Below, one piece after another: positions 45,326-57,725 of a stretch of DNA of 64,000 nucleotides. The notes beneath the pieces are model-generated. The model was not told the origin of the DNA. It worked only from the letters and a program-made list of their open reading frames with translations, and searched no databases. The translations under genes were made by a program, and so were the position numbers. Position 1 is the stretch's first letter; each line of letters opens with the position of its first letter. This DNA comes from Magnaporthiopsis rhizophila (taxonomy: Eukaryota > Ascomycota > Sordariomycetes > Magnaporthales > Magnaporthaceae), in NCBI GenBank assembly GCA_003049465.1, contig PYSS01000164.1, positions 1 to 64,000 of the forward strand, given 5' to 3'.

Positions 45326-47415
45326 CTACCAGACCCGCCCCGCGGTCTGCTGCGTCTCCTTGACATTAACATTCCTCCACAGAAACACGCCCGCCAGCGC
45401 CAGGGGCATGAAGCAGGCGCCGGCGATGACCATCTTGCGCTGGACGTCGCCGTACGCGAGCACGATGGCGTTGCGCGCGGGGCTGCCGAAAGGGTACGAC
45501 AGCTGCACCGGCAGCGAGCCGTAGATGGCGGTGGCGTTAGCCTTTTGGTCGGCGGGCAGCCGGTCGCGCAGCAGAAGCAGCAGCTGGTTGGTCCAGATGC
45601 CGCCCGAGACGGCGCGGCCGATGGAGCCGCCGACGGACGAGGCGAGCGCGACGAGGGCCAGCATGACGGCCACCTCGTTGTGCGACACGACGCTCATGAC
45701 GGCCAGCTGCTCGCAGATGATTATCGTGCCGGCTGAGGTCGCCTTGAGGACCTGGCACATGATGATGTAGCCGATGTGCGTGTCGGGGGTGCGGAAGTGG
45801 ATCAACAGCGCCGTCGAGAGGCACGCGACGGGGACGGCGGAGATGGCGATCCATTTATAGTGGTGGGTTAGGCGGATGAGGCTGTTAATTCGCGATAAAT
45901 CTCGTGGTTAGCACATGGCATTTTGTAAACGCCAGATATTGCCCCCTGCCAACTGTTAAAACTTACTATCCGACAATGGGGCCCCAAGTGCAGCTCGCAA
46001 TGGTATAAATGTTGGTGATGAATCCGGCCTGGGCGATGGTTTGCTGGTGGACGACCTGCAGATAGGACGAGAAGTAAGAATCCCACGTCCCGAAGCTGGT
46101 CATGATGATACCGGCCACCAGAGCGGCGCCAAATATTGTGCGGTCTTTGAGGTTGTTCCATGGCGCGAGCGGGACGACGGCGAACATTTTCTCCCAAAAG
46201 ACGAAGGCTACGACGAGTAAAAAGCCGAGGATGATCATGGCAATGACGTATCCCATCGTCCACCCGTTGGGGCTATAAGACTGGATGCTGAAGGGCAGAA
46301 GGAAGAGGGAGAAGCCGCCGCAAAGCAGCACCATGCCCACGACTGCAAGAGGGGCACACGATGTCTGTCAGCTCATGGAACCTGTCCAGCAAATGCCGAT
46401 GGACAAGGCTCAAACATACCGTCGAACTCGTTAACGTAGAACATGATGGACTGCGTCCAAGTCCGGCCGCTCGTCGGGCGGCTGGGAACAAGACCCATGC
46501 ACTTGGCCTTGCGCAGGTTGATCCAGAGACTGACGCAGATGGTGGCGCCGAAAAACGGGAAGATGATGGCGAAGGCGCCGAATGCCCAGCGGAAGCTGCT
46601 GTACTTGTTGAACAGCTCGGCTATGATGGGTCCGGCAAAGGCGTTCCCGATGTAGGCGGTCGAGTTCAGGGCGTAGATGATCATGCGGTTCCGCAGGGAC
46701 GTGAGGTCCGAGATGAGGACGGTGTGGATGAAGCCGATGCCGCCGCTGCCGACGGCCCAGAAGACGTTGGCGGCGGCGTACGTCTCGATGTTTCGCGACA
46801 AGGCCATGAGGAGCAGGCCAAAGGAGCACAGGCCGTGCACGAGGATGTACACCTCCATTCGGCCCCAAATGTTGCCGATCTTGGCCATGGGGATCTGGCT
46901 GACGCCGCCGACGAGGCGGGCCACGATGCCGACGGTGGCCAGGAGGCCGTGCCTGGAAAAGGAGGAGGTGACATAAGGGGCAAGGTTGGAGTTCATCTGC
47001 TGCTGCATCGAGTGGCAGTATGATGTCAGATAGATCCTAGAATTTGAAGTCGACCGAGAGTTGTTAGTAGAGGTCCGTAGCTGCTTTGGCAGGAACAATG
47101 ACGCTGTGTAGCAAGTGAGGGACGGCATTGGGAGAGGTACGAAGCACCAGTGTGTAAAAGGCGCGAGGCTTACAGGATGTACGTGATGATCAGGTACTTG
47201 AATGTCCACGCCTTGGTGATGGCCTGGATCTTGACGACTCCGTGCTGCAGCTGCACGTCCTTGTTGACATCCCCGACCTCCGTCTCGGACCCCTCCTCGC
47301 CGGCAGCTTTTACGTCTCTTTCCTGCGACGTCTTCTTCTCGCTGAAGCTGCCCTCGGGCGCCTCGGTCTGCGCCGCCATGACCACGGGCGGATTCATCTC
47401 TTTGGGCGTTGCCAT
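45326..47415 (-). CDS. SIT-family siderophore-iron transporter (MFS)
   Basis: Four exons, 47415-47174, 47036-46420, 46342-45967 and 45881-45326, 596 residues with correct phases. After a long acidic cytosolic N-terminus, exon 1 ends in the first helix (AWTFKYLIITYIL). Then come the SIT marks YVTSSFSRHGLLATVGI, VGGVSQIPMAKIGNIWGRME, SIMFYVNEFDVVG, WTMGYVIAMIILGF and FGTWDSYFSSYLQVVHQQ. Length and about 14 membrane segments match fungal siderophore:H+ symporters; the siderophore cannot be read from sequence. Two ATCTGATAA elements lie about 0.9 kb upstream. Confidence 0.9.
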
Positions 47416-48276
47416 CCTGCTGCCCGCTTCCCCGGCCGAGTGGCTCTGGACACAAGCGGTGAAGATCGAGTGGACACCCCACGGGATTTAGGGGGTTTTG
47501 GCCTCTTTTGAGGTGGGAGGGTTGGTGGCTTGAAGAAAACACTAGCTGTGGAGGGATGAGGGCCAGTTATGTGTACATTTATGAGGAGCTTTAGCCCTTT
47601 GGGGTTGCGTAGGGCGGGCAGAGGTGGGAGGAAGAAAAGGCAGATGATCAGCGGGGCATACATGCCTACATGAATGGAGGGCTCCATCCCGCCATGCATC
47701 CCGCGCCATCAATTCACACCCGACGCAGCAACCAGTCGTACAGAAAGCCAGGCGCGGTGTCCCGTGGTGAGTAATTTCTTTCTGAGCCGGGCCCCGAGTC
47801 TCCATCGGGCCCGGGCATCTCCACCTCGAGAAGAACATGGCAGCGTCGGTCTTGGCGCATGGAAGGAGCCCAGCCCCGCCGAACTCGCAGACATGATGCC
47901 ACCTCCCCAGCTGGGAGATGCAATATTGGTCATGGGCAACCAATCACGCGAATTTCCATCTCTTGCCAAGCGTGGTGACAACTTTAGTGCTGTTGGCTAA
48001 GTCGACTTTTCAGGATAGGGACCCCGTGGTCGTCATCTCGGCCTTGCTCTCTTTGGGATCTTGAGAACATGGGGGCTTCTGGGTAGGCAGGTTGTCAGGC
48101 GACTCGCCTCACCGATACCGGCCCTGTAAATCATATGGCGGCGGGATGCTTCGAGGCATGGTCAAGGCCTGTTCGCCCATCGCAAATTTTTTTTTAAGCC
48201 CGTCAAACTTTTCCGGGTCGTGTCTGGTGCTCAACGAGACATGGGACGACAGTGGGTGATGGTGGGGATAGAAAAG

Positions 48277-48285
48277 ATCTGATAA
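48277..48285 (+). promoter_or_regulatory. ATCTGATAA iron-GATA-type site, copy 1
   Basis: Exact match to the ATCWGATAA consensus known for fungal iron-responsive GATA repressors (SreA/Sre1/Urbs1). It is about 860 bp upstream of the transporter start. Confidence 0.55.
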
Positions 48286-48327
48286 GAATTTTCATTTTGT
48301 TTTTTTGGCGCAGGTGGGGCGGGACGG

Positions 48328-48336
48328 ATCTGATAA
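48328..48336 (+). promoter_or_regulatory. ATCTGATAA iron-GATA-type site, copy 2
   Basis: Second exact match, same orientation, 51 bp from the first. Paired sites are common in iron-repressed siderophore genes. Confidence 0.55.
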
Positions 48337-49067
48337 CTCAAAGCTGGGCGGTCCACTGACTCGGTCCAAGTTTACCCGTCAACGGCCTGAGCCTGAGGGT
48401 ACGTATTGATGGGACGACTAAAAGTCGTGCTACCAAACATTTAGGCGAGATGCGCCTTGTAGGCTGCTGAATTGATCACTATCCAGCACTGAATTGATTT
48501 AATTCCTCGAGGTTAACTGCAGCAGAACAATCCCGACAAGTATTCAAGGATTCCTTTTTTTATAGCAGTACAGGAAAATTTATACTCAAACCTTGTACAA
48601 CCTTTCATAAGCGGGCTGTGTGAAGCGTCGGCCCGTTCCATGTGGTGCCGGATCATGTGTGTGAACCTTGTTCGCGAACTGGGTTAAACCCCTTTCTCTT
48701 CCATTTCTTATGGTCCGATTATGCATACAAATAACCCCCAACCATCAGCCCAACTTTTAACAGTATCGAGTTGAGCGAGTCGGTTTGCTGTATTGTGGCA
48801 TCTGGTTTTCCTCTCATCTACTAAAATGGGCCCTATCCAGGCATCCAGGCAGTTGCGGCAGCTCATAAAGTGGAAAAGACGGCAGCATTACGTATGCAAC
48901 AGCAATAAAGCGCGGGATGAAAAAATAGGTGGGAGGAAAAGGGCGCCAAACCCTACAAGGCATTAATCGTTGTACATTAACTGACTGCATCGCTTCATCA
49001 CAGAGAAACTAATATTTACGGCGAACCTGTCCAAGCATCGGACCCCAGCAAACCCATCATTGTTGCT

Positions 49068-51196
49068 TTACAGGTGACCGTGCTTGCCGTGGTTGCAAAC
49101 GCCACGAACCCGCAGGGCGGCGGCGTGCTCCTTCTGCTCCTCGCTCAGGGCCTTGCCGCCGAACCCTCCAATGGAGCGGCGGGCGACGGAGCGGGAGTGC
49201 GAGTCGTTGTTGGGGAACTTGGCCACGACGCCGGCGCCGAAGCTGACGCCCTCGGCCATGTAGAGAACCTCGCCGCCGACCATGGTCAGCAGGGCGCGGT
49301 TGCGGCCCAGCTCCTCGACGGGGACGCTGAAGTAGTCGTTCTCGAGCACGACCACGTCGGCCAGCTTGCCGACCTCGAGCAAGCCGATCGAGTCCTCGGC
49401 GCGCAGGAAGCTGGCGCCGCGGTTGGTGATGGCGCGGATGGCCATCTCGCGCGTCAGGCCCTTGCCGGGCAGCGTGCCGTTGAAGGGGAAGCCCTGCGAC
49501 GCGGGCGAGTTCTGGTTGAGCGGGTCGCCCGAGCGGGTGACGCCGGCCTTGAGAGCGAGGAACTCGTCGAGGGGGTCGATCTGGGCCAGTTACAAGGGGA
49601 AATCAGTCATGCATCCATCCAAGCAAGAAAGTCGGATCGTTGCGCGGTTGTCGGGAAAAAAAGGGTTGACTAGTTAAGGGTAGTAGGTGAACTTACGGGC
49701 CAGTCACTGCCGTACGTGACGGGGCGGCCGGCATCGGCAATTTCACGGTGGGCTTGCAGACGGTGCTCGAACCGCTCCTTGCCCAGGCTGCGCCAGTTGT
49801 CAGGGAGGTAGAAGGAGCTGGGCTGCGACCACTGGAAGCTCATGATGGCGTCGACGGCGAGCTCGGCAAAGCGGGGCCAGTCGGCCGGGCTGCTGAGCTC
49901 GTCGTGCGCCACGCCCAGGCGGTAGTTGGTCTTCTCGGGGTGCTTGGCGCGGAACGCCTCGACCGCATCGAGGGCAATGCGCACGGCCAGGTCGCCGTCG
50001 GCGTGCATCTGCACGTCGATGCCGGCGAGGAACAGCGCCTCGACCGCCTTGTTCAGGATTGCCGGCGTCCAGTAGGGCTTGGCGAGGGTGCTGGGGTCCT
50101 CGACCCACTCGCCGCCCAGGTCGCTCGCGTTCACGGGGACGAGGTACGGCTCCAGAACGGCGGCGGTGATGCTGGGGTACGTGATGACGCCGTCGAGGAA
50201 GAGCTTGATGGCTTGCCACTTGAGCGTGGGCTTAGGGCCAAGCGGCGACGGGTCGTTGAGCTTGGTGATGGCAGCCTTGGTCTCCGAGACCAAGGCGCCG
50301 ACGCCGTCGATGGAGGCGGGTTGATCGATGCGGTAGTCGAAGTAGACGCGCGAGGTCAGACCGCCCTCGGCCTTGATCTTTTCGTAAAGGGGGGCCATGC
50401 TGAGCTGGGCAGAAGCGTCCTGGAAGGTGGTGATGCCCTCCTCGCGCAGGAGCTTGAAGGCGGCGCGCAGGGCCATCAGGGAGTCCTCCTCGGTCGGCGG
50501 GTTGGGGCCGGCAAGCAGCTTGTACGCATCGTCCTGCAGAATGCCAGACGGCTCCCGAGTGTCGCTGATGCGCTCGATCTTGCCGTTGCCCGGGTCGGGA
50601 GTCTCGGCGGTGATCTTGGACAGCTCGAGCGCGTGCGAGTTGGCAAAGACGGTGTGGTAGTCGCTGGAGCGGATCATGACGGGCCGGACTGTCTTGAGAC
50701 GGTCCAGGTCGCGCTTGGTCTGGCTACCGCTCCGGCGGATGAGAGACGGGTAGTCCATGTTGACAACCTCGATCCACTGGTCGGGCGACTCCTTGGTGGC
50801 GCGGTCGGCCTCGACGCACTCCTGGACGTGGGCGAGAATCTCCTCCATGCTCAGGGGCTGGTAGTTGAGGTTGCACTTGAGCAGGAACTCGCCGCCCGAC
50901 TGGACGTGCATGTGCGAGTCGACCAGGCCGGGGATGACAACGCGCCCGCCGAGCTCGATGACGGTGGTGGTGTTGCCGATGTGGGCGGCCAGCTCGTCGT
51001 CAGAGCCGAGGTGCGTGATGCGGCCGTCCTTGACAGCCATGGCGCTGAAGGTGCTGCCGGCCTTGTCCAGGGTGTGGATGGTGCCGTTGCGGAACACGCG
51101 GTCGACCTGGGTCTTGCATGGCTTGGCTTTCGCGCAGACGGCCAGGCCGGCCACGAGCAGCACGCGCGGCGACTTGAGCAGGTTTCCAAAAGCCAT
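49068..51196 (-). CDS. YtcJ-like amidohydrolase, secreted or membrane-targeted
   Basis: Two exons, 51196-49697 and 49580-49068, joined in phase 0, 670 residues. A hydrophobic leader with cleavage-like site (SPRVLLVAGLAVCAKA) opens the protein. Amidohydrolase-3 features: RVFRNGTIHTLD, VIPGLVDSHMHVQSGG (metal-binding HxH at about H95/H97), GIDVQMHADGDLAVR, and GSDWP just before the splice site. Exon 2 holds AITNRGASFLRAEDSIGLLE and KLADVVVLENDYFSVP, the standard C-terminal beta-sandwich. The last about 60 residues are extra and His-rich at the end. The substrate is unknown. Confidence 0.9.
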
Positions 51197-52763
51197 CTTG
51201 ACTCTACTTTGACTGCTCCGGGTATAAAAGAGTGTGACCGAAGGAGCTGATCAGGTAGGAGGTCGGGGTGGGTGATGGCTTGGAGCTGGATGGCTGGAGA
51301 TGGAGGGACGGAAACTGACGGTGAGGGTGGTATGCATGGCGTTTATAACATGATCGCCCAAGATGTCGGCATACTCTTTTCCACAGCCGGCATGCCTCCC
51401 CGGCGCGCCTAGCTGCTGTCTTTTGCTGCCATGTCAGTTGCCTGCAATTCTGGGTTAGGAGCTGGATAGTCCGACCAGCGCAGCGTGGTCGCGTTATGGA
51501 CCAAGCGCTGGTAGCGACCCCGCCTGGGAATACACTCACTAGCCCAGAGCCCCCGGCATCGTGGAGCTCTCGGCAGGGAGCTTCGGCAGCACACCCTTGT
51601 GTGGTTTCCAATCTTATCCTCTCCACCCCGCAACGCCAACAGCCAGGAGGTGGGTGCAACATCTGCCGTCGACAATGGAGCAAATCCACACGAACGCCTT
51701 CCGATGGTCGGGGTTCCATGTCGGCCTCCCGTCCCAAACAGGAGGGTCCCGTCATCCATTGTCAATCCTGCAGGGGCCATGGTAGTTCCTCACGAGGTGC
51801 CGCGTCCCGACCTGCCGTTAATGCCTTGCCGCCCCTCAGACGGACCCTTAGAAGGCTGGGCGGCCGGCCAAGACGAATTGAACATTTCTCTATTATTTAG
51901 TCTCCTGCAAGATGCGTTCCCCTGTGCTACGCCTGCGTGCCTAGCCACGTGGTAGCAATGCTCCCCCTGGCCAAGCGGCCTCTCCCTACCTAATGCCACA
52001 GTCGCTCTTTTCTGCTTCTCTCCTGACGAACTTCCTGATAGCATATGAGCTCGCCCCGCTGCCAAGTTGTGGTGCCCGCTGCCAGTCGCGCAATTCCTCA
52101 CGGACCCTTGAAGCGGCTTCGCCGACGGAGGGCGAATGCGAGTCCTCGGCACTTTTTCCCAAATCCGAGCTATGGCCGCTCGCTAGCTCACAATATGCGG
52201 CCGAACCCCGCCGCCCTCTCTGTCAGCTTTCGAGGCGCTAGGCGATATTGGTCGGATCAGCCTTCTCGATCTGGCCGCCCGCATTGCCGGGCTTCTTGGC
52301 CGAGCATGGGCGGACTTTACGACTGTCCACCAGCAGATCCTACATTACGTACCGAGCTACTTCGTAGGCCACTCGCCGGAGAGTTCCCCGTTTTAGTCGA
52401 GTCTCTCCTCGTTTTTACCCGATAGAGACAAGTGATGAGTACAGGTGCCGTCTGCTCGGGATTCACCAAGTCATCGCGCTATAGCTCGAATCTGCTGCAT
52501 CCGTCCGTAGCGTGAGAGGACGGCAGGCTGGGGACGGCTGGATTTCGCCGTGAGAATACGCACTTGTAAACTATCAACAACATTTGGATCATGGCAAAAC
52601 ATGCCACGAGGCGGGGAATAACAATGAAGCCGAATTAAAATTCCTCCTGAGTTATAATACATTCGGTGAAATACCACCAAAGCGACCAACTGGCAAGATA
52701 TCGCACACGCGCCGAGATTGTTTTATGAATTCGTAATTCGTGGTATGGGCTGGTTACCAAAGG
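51197..52763. other. Intergenic, no gene seen
   Basis: About 1.6 kb upstream of the amidohydrolase gene. No convincing coding frame. Confidence 0.4.
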
Positions 52764-54086
52764 TCAAACCTCGTCCCTTGCTGCTGGCGTCTTGACGGCG
52801 ACCAGCTCTATATCGCTCTTATCCCTCTCGTCCCGGCCCCACGCTCCCCCTGGCGCCAGGTCAGAAGAAACGGACGGCTCGCGGTGGACGTGTATGGTCG
52901 TGGTCCGCATGACGCTCAGCCCGCCGGCGGTAGGTGTCGGGCTGAGGGCGCCCGCGCCCCTCTCCTCGTCCAGGGACTCGAAACCGTGCTTGGTCAGCGC
53001 CCCGCGCGTGGTCGACTTCTTGCCCGTGGTGGATGCGTATCTCCCGTGGTAGTCGCTCGAAGGCTCCATGATGGTCTTGCGCGAGTGGAGGTAGGGGCGC
53101 AGCGACGGCAGGCAGGCGATGACGAGGGTGATGTTGCAGTCCAGGCTGCTCCACAGGTCGACCAGGCTGAGCGGCACCGACTGATCGCCGTCGGCAAGCT
53201 CGATGGTGGTGAAGCGGACGATGCAGAAGGACAGGTTGACGACGCCGAGCAGGAAGGTGAGGTAGATGCCCACCTTCATTGCCCCCTTCGTCTGGATCTC
53301 GTACAGGATCATCCAGGGCATCGCAAATATGAGCACGTCGCTTACGAAGTGCAGCGACCAGGCCAGCCGGAACGAGGTGCCCGCGAACTTGACGGGGCAC
53401 GCATCCTTGCCGATCGACCAGTTGCGCGAGACGGGCAGGCAGCCGGTCGTGTGGTACCCGATCGAGACGACGAAGCAGGTGGCCGTAAAGGCGACGACAC
53501 ACCAGAGCGCCGCTCGGCGGTAGGTCATGAACCGGGGGAAGAGCTGGAGGAACGTCGCGAGCAGGGCGGCCTTGCACAGATAAAAGGTGACGTAAAACGG
53601 GATGGAGCCGGCCCAGAAGAGCTGTGGATGTTATTTTTTGTCGCAAGACGTGCGTTAGCCTTCGAATCACAACACACTCTCTAATCTCTCGGCGCATGCG
53701 GCTGTTCTAACCTTCAGCATCAAGATGACATCCTCCATCTTGCCGTCGTACTGTCGGAGAAAAGTGTCGATATGAGGTTCGAGCGCGCCCAGCCTGAAAA
53801 AGACAATGTCGAACGAGGCTGTTGCGACTGAAGACAGCCAAGCCAGAAGCATGAAGATGTCGCTGGCCCACAATCGACGCCGCTGTATCCTAACTCGCAG
53901 CCATAAACGGGCTGCGATGATGGCGGCGGCAATGGATATAAGCAGCCATTGAGAGACCTATGTAGAGCAGCCGGGCGCGTTAGTCGTTGATTTGCGCTTC
54001 CCCGGAGGTGAGGGCCGTGCAGGGCGAGAACTGGCGGGGTGTTGACGAACAATAAGCGCTACACCACCAGGGCCCAAGACAGCCAT
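52764..54086 (-). CDS. Rhodopsin-family (PF20684) integral membrane protein 3
   Basis: Three exons: a very short first exon 54086-54063 (MAVLGPGG), then 53957-53712 and 53621-52764, 375 residues. Marks: VSQWLLISIAAAIIAARLWL, RRLWASDIFMLLAWLSSVAT, LFWAGSIPFYVTFYLCKAAL, HFVSDVLIFAMPWMILYEIQ, and CNITLVIACLPSLRPYL. This matches the family topology with KAALLATFLQLFP in helix 3. The C-tail (about 100 residues) is basic and Ser/Thr-rich. The first exon is inferred from one donor and may be wrong; the two main exons are secure. Confidence 0.82.
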
Positions 54087-57000
54087 CTTTGACGATCTTC
54101 GTCTGCGGGCCGCGGCTCAGCTCGCAAAATCTGACCGGGTTGCCTGTTCAAGCGAGCAGCTTGGAGGAGAGAGATGGAGTTCATGAAGATGGGAAACAAA
54201 AAAAGGGAGAAAGTGGCAGGGAAAAAAGGACCCGATTCTCAGCCAGGGGTTGCGCGGCATTCGAGCTTTTGTCTAGGTATATCAATCACAGGCGCTCAGC
54301 ACTTCCTTTCCCTGCGTCACCTGTCATGAATGTCACCGAGCACACGGTCCACGCCTATCTACATCGGGGGGCGCTAGCTACCCGCCAAGGCTGCCACTTA
54401 CGAGGCACTGACAGGGCATCGGTCTTGGAGAGGTTCACTAACTTACCAGGAAGCAGCAAGCCAGTGCCGCGACCCGTTTCCGTTGCTCCCGTCGAGTGCC
54501 GTCAGAACAGAGGCTGTAGATCTATCTCTGCCTCTCCAGCCAACCAAGGACGTGTGGGTTTCGAACATAGCATGCTTGTTCTTCTCCTTGGGGGGTTGGC
54601 GTCAGTTTCGTGCCGACGCCGAACCCCTGGGCCGTGGAACAAACTTGGTTCTCGGCGGCTTGTCAAGTGTGTGCTCACCCCAAGGCGGTGCCTAGTTTCA
54701 CGCCGCCTTACGTTGTGCCCGCCAGGAACGGAATCGGGGTGTTTGGACCCTTTTCCTTGGCTGCATTTCGACGAACGGGTGATGTTCGGAGATGGGGGAT
54801 TTGTGCGAGGAAAACCGGGGGCGCATAAAAGAAGACAGCCCTGTACTCATTGCTGCGAACGGCTTTGTTCTTTGTCTGTGGCAGCAGCAGTAGCGGCGGC
54901 CCTAAAGACCCGGGCCGAGACGACGAGTTAGCTTCCCGCCGCTCCCCGCTAAGACAGCCACGGCGAATCGCATTTTGACACTCCTTCCATTCATGGAACA
55001 ATGGATGACTGGGGTGATGACGAGGGGCTTGCTACCCCCTAGGTGAACAGCTCAGGTCCTCCTTAGGTATTCTACTTCGTCTCTCTAGCTGCCATGCTTC
55101 ATCCAATTACTGCTTATCGAACCTCAAAATAGGCGTCGGCTTGAAGGTGGTGGATCACTACAACGCGGGGCCGATGGGGTAACACGGCATCCAATGCCCG
55201 CTCGATAAAGGGACGCAAGCGGTCCGCCCAGCCAAAGTGATGGGCCCCTCCAAATAGACGCGTTGCGACGACACGAGTCAGAACAAAAAGCTGGGTGCCG
55301 GACCCTGAAGGCGCCCGGGCGGATGATTTGCAATCCATGTGTTTGGTGCCTGCCTTGCTCGTCACATACGCTCGTCAAACCGCCCATCACCCCACAGCCG
55401 ACGGATCATCACCAGACTTCAATCTCCAGGGGCGCAGGGGCAGGAAAGGCTCGCAACGCGAGCCTATTCCCTGGCATTTGCGGCTCATTGTTGTGCTTCA
55501 CGACTCGCGTCGCTTGAGCGGCTACCTAAGGTTATTTTCCCATGTCAAAGTCAATCGTGTTTTGCAGCTCTAAATTCGTGACCCGGATTCCGGGTGAGCA
55601 GGGCATTACCTAGGTCGTTAATAACGCGGAGCAAGGCTCGCTATTTTGACCTAGGCGGAGTCCTCACTGCCACTCCCCTGATCTCTTCAAGGGGCTCATT
55701 GCGACTCCTAGTGCCGCCACCTTTGTCGTCAGGACAAATAGCTCGGCCACACCCCAGACAAATACGGGACTCGAACAGTTCGTTCCCCGGTCAGGGTAGT
55801 CGAGTCAGTCCATGCACGCAGCGAGGGGGTTTGTGTTTTTTTTATTAAGAATTTTTTTCGAACCAACAAACAGCTTCCAGGGGAGAATTCGGGATTTCGG
55901 CAGCTTGCCACGCCCGACCGCATCTTTGAACACCTACCTAGGTACCTATATGTACGTTCACCAGCTGCAGAAACGCTCTTGCTTTTCGTCGGCGCTATTA
56001 CCTGGGATTATCCAGATATCGCAACGGCGGGGACGGGCGTTTGTCTGGGCGAAGCGTTGTCCAACGGTTACGCAGGTGTCAGGTGGCGGTCATGCCTTTT
56101 CGCACTCGTCTGAGCGCGCGATGTGGTGATGGCCGGAACCCGCCTCGCCTACTAAAAAACACCATCTAATGATGCAGTGCAAAGTATAGCAAAGTGAAGG
56201 GACTGGCCAAAATCGTGACTTGATTGCTTGATCACGTAAACTATCGTGATCCATATCCCCTGAAAGGATTCGGAATTCAGAATGCTGCCGGGTGGATCTA
56301 ACCACGTGATTTTGTCACGCGGTGACCGTTTGACAGAGTCATGTGACTACACTTCGTCCTACCGGTAGGAGCTAGAAGGAAGTCATGTGATGATGCCCCG
56401 TCAGCAGCCACATTTGCTCCAGCCGCACACTCCGGATGCCTGTTCGCGTGAGTAAGAAATTCGCAAGGGCTGAAGGGCTGATTCCGTCATCGGTGCTAGC
56501 AACTGCTCTCCCAGTTATGTCAGCCCTCAACCCCTCGTGGCATCGCCGCCGACGTCGCCCTCGGATGCGCCTTTGATTACGAGACCAGCTTTGTCCTCCC
56601 ATTGGCCGCGCCATATCAGCCAACGCAGGCCTCCTTACCTGGCGTCCGCATAGACCTGCCGGTTTCCTCGGTTTTTAATAAAGCACCTGGTCTCTATCCA
56701 TTTCCTTTGGTCGATGGTGAGGACCGAGGCGCTTATCCCCTCGCCCATCGTCGACATGCTCTGGCCAATAGCCACTGTCGGCAGGGCCGAGCTGAGGGAG
56801 GCGTCGTACCGCCAAGGGCATCGCGGCCCCCGATTGGCCAGGCGCGATGACATTTTGGACCAATCGCCGCTCTCGTCCGCAAGACTCCAATATTCTCCTC
56901 CACTGATCGGGCTTTTTCTTCGCCATCGGCGGGCGCGGCCCATGGCGGCCATGTTGACCTGCTGCGGCGGGCGCCCGCCTCAGCCGCTTTCAGCTCATTC

Positions 57001-57725
57001 TCAGGAGCGCCCCTCATCTGCTGGTCACGCACCGATGCTCAGCGAGGCATCGCATTGGTGCTTCCTCTGCGCCGTTCATCTACAGGCCCTTGGCTGCCCC
57101 GCCAAGTGACGAGTGGTCGCTCAGTTGGGACATTGGGATGGCATTCTGCGTGAGGGGTACAGCCCAGGAATGGCAAGGCCGTTCCAATCACAACGGGCGT
57201 GAGGGAACAGGCCGCGGGGCAAACAGGGGGAGGCGATGAGCAAGCGCTTGGTGTGCCCTGTCCGTCATCTGGTTCGCTCGCTAACTGTTGCCTCGCCGGT
57301 CTGGCCAAGTACCGGCTCTCCGGTTCACGGCGCTGCCTCCTTCGAGCCCTACAAAACCTTTACCTCTTATCTGTCATACAAACAAATGGCCGTCCCCTCC
57401 TTTCTTCCCCTCCCCTCTTTCGCTCGTTTGCCCGTTCCGCCTACCGCTGTATCACATAGTTTCTGTCACGCGTCTTGTCGAGACGTTCGACAGCGTACCC
57501 ACGCCCGCCAAGCCAAGTGGTTGGTGCCACTCTCCTCCGTCATCGGTCAATCGTCCGCGTGCCACCGACCGATCCGATCCGATGCCACCGAGTCCGAGGG
57601 GCGCAAAGGCCGTGCGTTGACCTCCGAAACCCACACGAGATACCGAGGCCGAACGCGGGGGAAAAGGAAGGGCGAAGCTCCAAAGGACCAAGCGAGGGCC
57701 CGTCGCCCGCGGCGTGGCAGATACC
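54087..57725. other. Long intergenic region, no gene seen
   Basis: About 3.6 kb between two divergent rhodopsin-family genes. Several frames stay open by chance (one of 280 codons at 54089-54931) but none has domain content. ACCTAGGT-type palindromes recur near 55038, 55609 and 55938. Confidence 0.4.

Larger units (their letters stand above)
47416..49067. other. Promoter region of the siderophore transporter
   Basis: About 1.65 kb with no gene. It contains the two GATA-type sites annotated separately and the 3' flank of the amidohydrolase gene. Confidence 0.5.

Noticed and set aside
49748..51250. Plus-strand open frame of about 500 codons
   Set aside because: Antisense shadow of the amidohydrolase exon 1; no domain content.
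52740..53684. Plus-strand open frame of about 314 codons
   Set aside because: Antisense to the third rhodopsin-family gene; charged, repetitive translation.
54089..54931. Plus-strand open frame of 280 codons in an intergenic stretch
   Set aside because: Composition is irregular, there is no domain, signal peptide or splice context, and no homologous family comes to mind.
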